Part shown: piece after piece, positions 7,067 through 8,288 of the stretch | Layout: the number at the start of each line of letters is the position of its first letter | How positions within the stretch are numbered: the stretch's first letter is position 1 | NCBI GenBank assembly: GCA_964636865.1 | Contig: CAZWVJ010000051.1 | Location: forward strand, 1 to 8,288 | Source: B1SED10-75 sp964636865 | GTDB lineage: Bacteria > Bacillota > Dethiobacteria > DTU022 > PWGO01 | DNA: 8,288 nt | Reading direction: 5' to 3' | The notes under the pieces: model-generated | Told to the model about the DNA's origin: nothing | The model's input: the letters and a program-made list of their open reading frames with translations, nothing else | Database searches by the model: none | Program-made: the position numbers and the translations under genes

Positions 7067-7095
7067 ATAGTAAATTAATTCCGTAAAGTTGTCAA
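7067..7095 (-). promoter_or_regulatory. glnA promoter (sigma-A type)
   Basis: On the minus strand a perfect TTGACA (7090-7095) is followed after 17 bp by TACTAT (7067-7072), a 5/6 match. The start is predicted near 7060, giving a leader of about 40 nt. The -35 box is embedded in an inverted repeat, AGTTG-T-CAACT (7087-7097). A GlnR/TnrA-like box is centred about 50 bp upstream of the start, similar to the distal operator of B. subtilis glnRA. Confidence 0.75.
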
Positions 7096-7101
7096 CTATA
7101 A

Positions 7102-7123
7102 TGGAATAATATTTCACATTATA
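7102..7123. promoter_or_regulatory. GlnR/TnrA-like box upstream of glnA
   Basis: The core 7102-7118 reads TGGAA-N7-TCACA on the plus strand (TGTGA-N7-TTCCA towards glnA). It departs from TGTNAN7TNACA at a single defined position. The spacing to the predicted glnA start is about -50. Control of glnA by GlnR is well known in Firmicutes, so this is the best supported of the boxes, but no regulator gene lies in the window. Confidence 0.5.
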
Positions 7124-7166
7124 AAATTTATTTAATATTCCCCACTACCTTCTTTGACAAAAAAAG

Positions 7167-7196
7167 CTGACAAGTTCACTATATATTATGTATAAG
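7167..7196 (+). promoter_or_regulatory. Possible weak upstream promoter for the glxB transcript
   Basis: CTGACA (7167-7172) and TATAAG (7191-7196) are separated by 18 bp. A TTGACA at 7154-7159 lies just before but has no good -10 at proper spacing. This pair is clearly weaker than the promoter at 7235-7263 and could be chance in AT-rich DNA. Confidence 0.25.
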
Positions 7197-7206
7197 GTAA
7201 ATTTCA

Positions 7207-7230
7207 TATTGTAAAATTATATTTCATTAT
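7207..7230. promoter_or_regulatory. GlnR/TnrA-like box upstream of the glxB promoter
   Basis: The core 7210-7226 reads TGTAA-N7-TTTCA. The enclosing 24 bp match 862-885 at 22 positions. It is centred about 52 bp before the predicted start and 4 bp upstream of the -35 box, a position typical of activator sites of the TnrA type. ATTTCAT also recurs 20 bp apart at 7201-7207 and 7221-7227. Confidence 0.4.
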
Positions 7231-7234
7231 TTTA

Positions 7235-7263
7235 TTGACTTGTCTCCGGAGACGATATATAAT
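7235..7263 (+). promoter_or_regulatory. Promoter of the leader-ORF/glxB transcript (sigma-A type)
   Basis: TTGACT (7235-7240, 5/6) and TATAAT (7258-7263, 6/6) with an ideal 17-bp spacer. The start is predicted near 7270, about 54 nt before the 16-codon ORF and 115 nt before glxB. The leader is A-rich and looks unstructured. Confidence 0.75.
7242..7253. promoter_or_regulatory. Perfect 12-bp palindrome in the promoter spacer (candidate operator)
   Basis: GTCTCCGGAGAC equals its own reverse complement and lies entirely between the -35 and -10 boxes, a GC-rich island in otherwise AT-rich DNA. A dimeric protein bound here would control transcription directly. It does not match an operator that I recognise. 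A 12-bp palindrome can arise by chance about once per 4 kb, so its position is the main evidence. Confidence 0.35.
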
Positions 7264-7323
7264 GTAAAATAAACAAGACAGTTTGAAAAACAGCAAACAA
7301 AAAGAAACACGATGAGGAGAAAT

Positions 7324-7374
7324 ATGAGAGCATTTAAATGGCTGTGGACTAAAATCAATAAAAGCAGAAAGTGA
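7324..7374 (+). CDS. Candidate 16-codon leader peptide, MRAFKWLWTKINKSRK
   Basis: ATG at 7324 with GAGGAG ending 4 nt upstream; the TGA at 7372-7374 lies inside the GTGAGG ribosome binding site of the next gene. The predicted peptide is very basic (six Lys/Arg) with two Trp and an aromatic or hydrophobic N-terminal half, and has no recognisable domain. The overlap of its stop with the downstream Shine-Dalgarno suggests translational coupling, in which ribosomes ending here would load onto the TTG of glxB. It does not look like a classical amino-acid attenuator: there is no codon run and no terminator after it. It could be a chance ORF. Confidence 0.4.
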   Translation: MRAFKWLWTKINKSRK

Positions 7375-7384
7375 GGTTAAGCAC

Positions 7385-8288
7385 TTGTGTGGAATCGCTG
7401 GATTAATTAACAGCAAGGAAAACCGAGAAAATGGAAACCGCATCAAGCGGGCCATCATGCTCCAGAACGAGCGGGGCAACGGTTTAGGAGCTGGTTTTGC
7501 TGTTTACGGAGCCTATCCGGAATACCGGGATCAATATGCCCTGCATGTTATGGCCAAAGACAGCAAAGGGTTAAAGCTGGTAGAAGAATTTCTACATCGG
7601 GACTTTAACATAATTCATGGGCAGGATATACCCGTATGGAACTTCAAGATAAACGACCACCCATTTTTTCGCATTTTCTTTGTGGATCCTCCAGCCCCAG
7701 GTGAAAAGGGTCGGGAAGATCGCTTCACCGACGACGACTATACCCTGGACCGAGTCATGGAAGTAAATGCCCGGGTGGAAGGAGTCTTTATTTATTCCAG
7801 CGGCAAAGATATTGGTGTTTTTAAGGGAGTAGGCACCCCCGGAGATATTTATGATTTTTTCCGCCTGGATGAATATTCCGGACATACTTGGTTGGCTCAC
7901 AATCGTTTCCCCACCAACACTCCCGGCTGGTGGGGCGGAGCCCACCCCTTCAATCTTTTAAGCTACTCCATTGTTCATAATGGAGAAATATCTTCTTATG
8001 GAACCAATGTCCGTTACCTGGAGTCATTCGGCTACCGCTGCACCATGCAGACAGATAGCGAAGTGGTAGCCTACCTGCTAGACCTGCTTATCCGGAAACA
8101 CGGACTCCCTGTGGAAGATGCCGCCACCGTTCTTGCTCCCCCCTACTGGACCTCCGTGGAACAGGAGGAAGAAGGTGACAAAAAGGAAAAGCTTCTGGCC
8201 CTTAAACTTATTTATGAATCAGCCATGCTCAATGGCCCTTTTGCAGTGCTGGCAGCCTTCGACCGGGGCATGTTCACCCTCACCGACA
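7385..8288 (+). CDS. glxB: Stand-alone class II glutamine amidotransferase, glutamate-synthase N-terminal domain type (GlxB-like), 3' end cut
   Basis: About 301 codons, open to the window edge. The protein starts MCGIAGLINS, so after Met removal Cys2 is the Ntn nucleophile, with no propeptide. Other class II residues: Arg174 in AHNRFPTNTPGWWGGAHPF, Asn199/Gly200 in VHNGEI, and Asp224 in TDSEV. About 150 residues separate the nucleophile from the Arg motif, longer than in simple Ntn domains, as I recall for this glutamate-synthase-like family. It is expected to hydrolyse glutamine and pass ammonia to partner subunits (central/FMN and GXGXG domains) usually encoded downstream, outside this window. 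The start is a TTG with GTGAGG 8 nt upstream; any later start would lose the catalytic Cys. Its position beside glnA fits a GS/GOGAT-like ammonia assimilation unit. The symbol follows the GlxB domain naming; partners and reaction are inferred. Confidence 0.85.
   Translation, partial: MCGIAGLINSKENRENGNRIKRAIMLQNERGNGLGAGFAVYGAYPEYRDQYALHVMAKDSKGLKLVEEFLHRDFNIIHGQDIPVWNFKINDHPFFRIFFVDPPAPGEKGREDRFTDDDYTLDRVMEVNARVEGVFIYSSGKDIGVFKGVGTPGDIYDFFRLDEYSGHTWLAHNRFPTNTPGWWGGAHPFNLLSYSIVHNGEISSYGTNVRYLESFGYRCTMQTDSEVVAYLLDLLIRKHGLPVEDAATVLAPPYWTSVEQEEEGDKKEKLLALKLIYESAMLNGPFAVLAAFDRGMFTLTD

Larger units (their letters stand above)
7021..7384. other. Divergent control region between glnA and the glxB-type gene
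   Basis: AT-rich gap holding the glnA promoter, two GlnR/TnrA-like boxes, one strong and one weak rightward promoter, a perfect 12-bp palindrome and a 16-codon ORF. No T-box core sequence and no terminator-like hairpin is apparent. Open frames crossing the promoters on the minus strand have no homology that I recognise and are not called. Confidence 0.75.

Noticed and set aside
7264..7384. T-box or glutamine riboswitch upstream of glxB
   Set aside because: No GGTGG-type T-box core or recognisable aptamer; the leader is A-rich and looks unstructured.
7204..7479. 91-residue minus-strand open frame
   Set aside because: It crosses the rightward promoter and the true start of the glxB gene, has no good ribosome site, and no recognisable motif.
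1..8288. Mobile elements, CRISPR repeats, tRNA or rRNA genes
   Set aside because: No transposase-like frame, no regularly spaced repeats and no cloverleaf or rRNA-like sequence was found on reading both strands.

Overview
The window reads as a housekeeping chromosomal segment of a Gram-positive bacterium of the class Clostridia (Peptococcaceae- or Syntrophomonadaceae-like). The evidence is a glutamine synthetase of the I-alpha type without the adenylylation segment, an Fe-S-type PurF with a propeptide, near-consensus sigma-A promoters in very AT-rich gaps, strong purine-rich Shine-Dalgarno (SD) sequences and frequent TTG starts. The species cannot be named from this sequence alone. I see no mobile element, CRISPR array, rRNA or tRNA.

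Layout: purC (SAICAR synthetase) runs leftward off the left edge and lacks only its last few codons. A 306-bp AT-rich gap follows, with a perfect-consensus leftward promoter for purC and a weaker rightward promoter for pyrG. pyrG (CTP synthase), purF (amidophosphoribosyltransferase) and guaA (GMP synthetase) then form a tight rightward operon, with a 14-nt gap and a 20-nt overlap. guaA ends 5 bp from the end of the convergent glnA (glutamine synthetase). A 364-bp divergent control region separates glnA from a rightward transcript. That transcript holds a possible 16-codon leader ORF and then a glxB-type gene, a stand-alone class II amidotransferase domain related to the N-terminus of glutamate synthase, which runs off the right edge.

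Functionally the window is about glutamine. GlnA makes it; PyrG, PurF and GuaA spend its amide nitrogen on CTP, phosphoribosylamine and GMP; the GlxB-type protein is expected to supply ammonia to a split glutamate synthase. The same kind of 17-bp imperfect inverted element, TGTRA-N7-TTYCA, resembling the GlnR/TnrA site TGTNAN7TNACA, lies about 50 bp upstream of the predicted starts of purC, glnA and the glxB transcript. This suggests, by inference, that one nitrogen- or glutamine-responsive regulator serves all three promoters. No clearly new enzymatic system is visible; the most interesting parts are regulatory: the shared boxes, a perfect palindrome inside a promoter spacer, and the short leader ORF.
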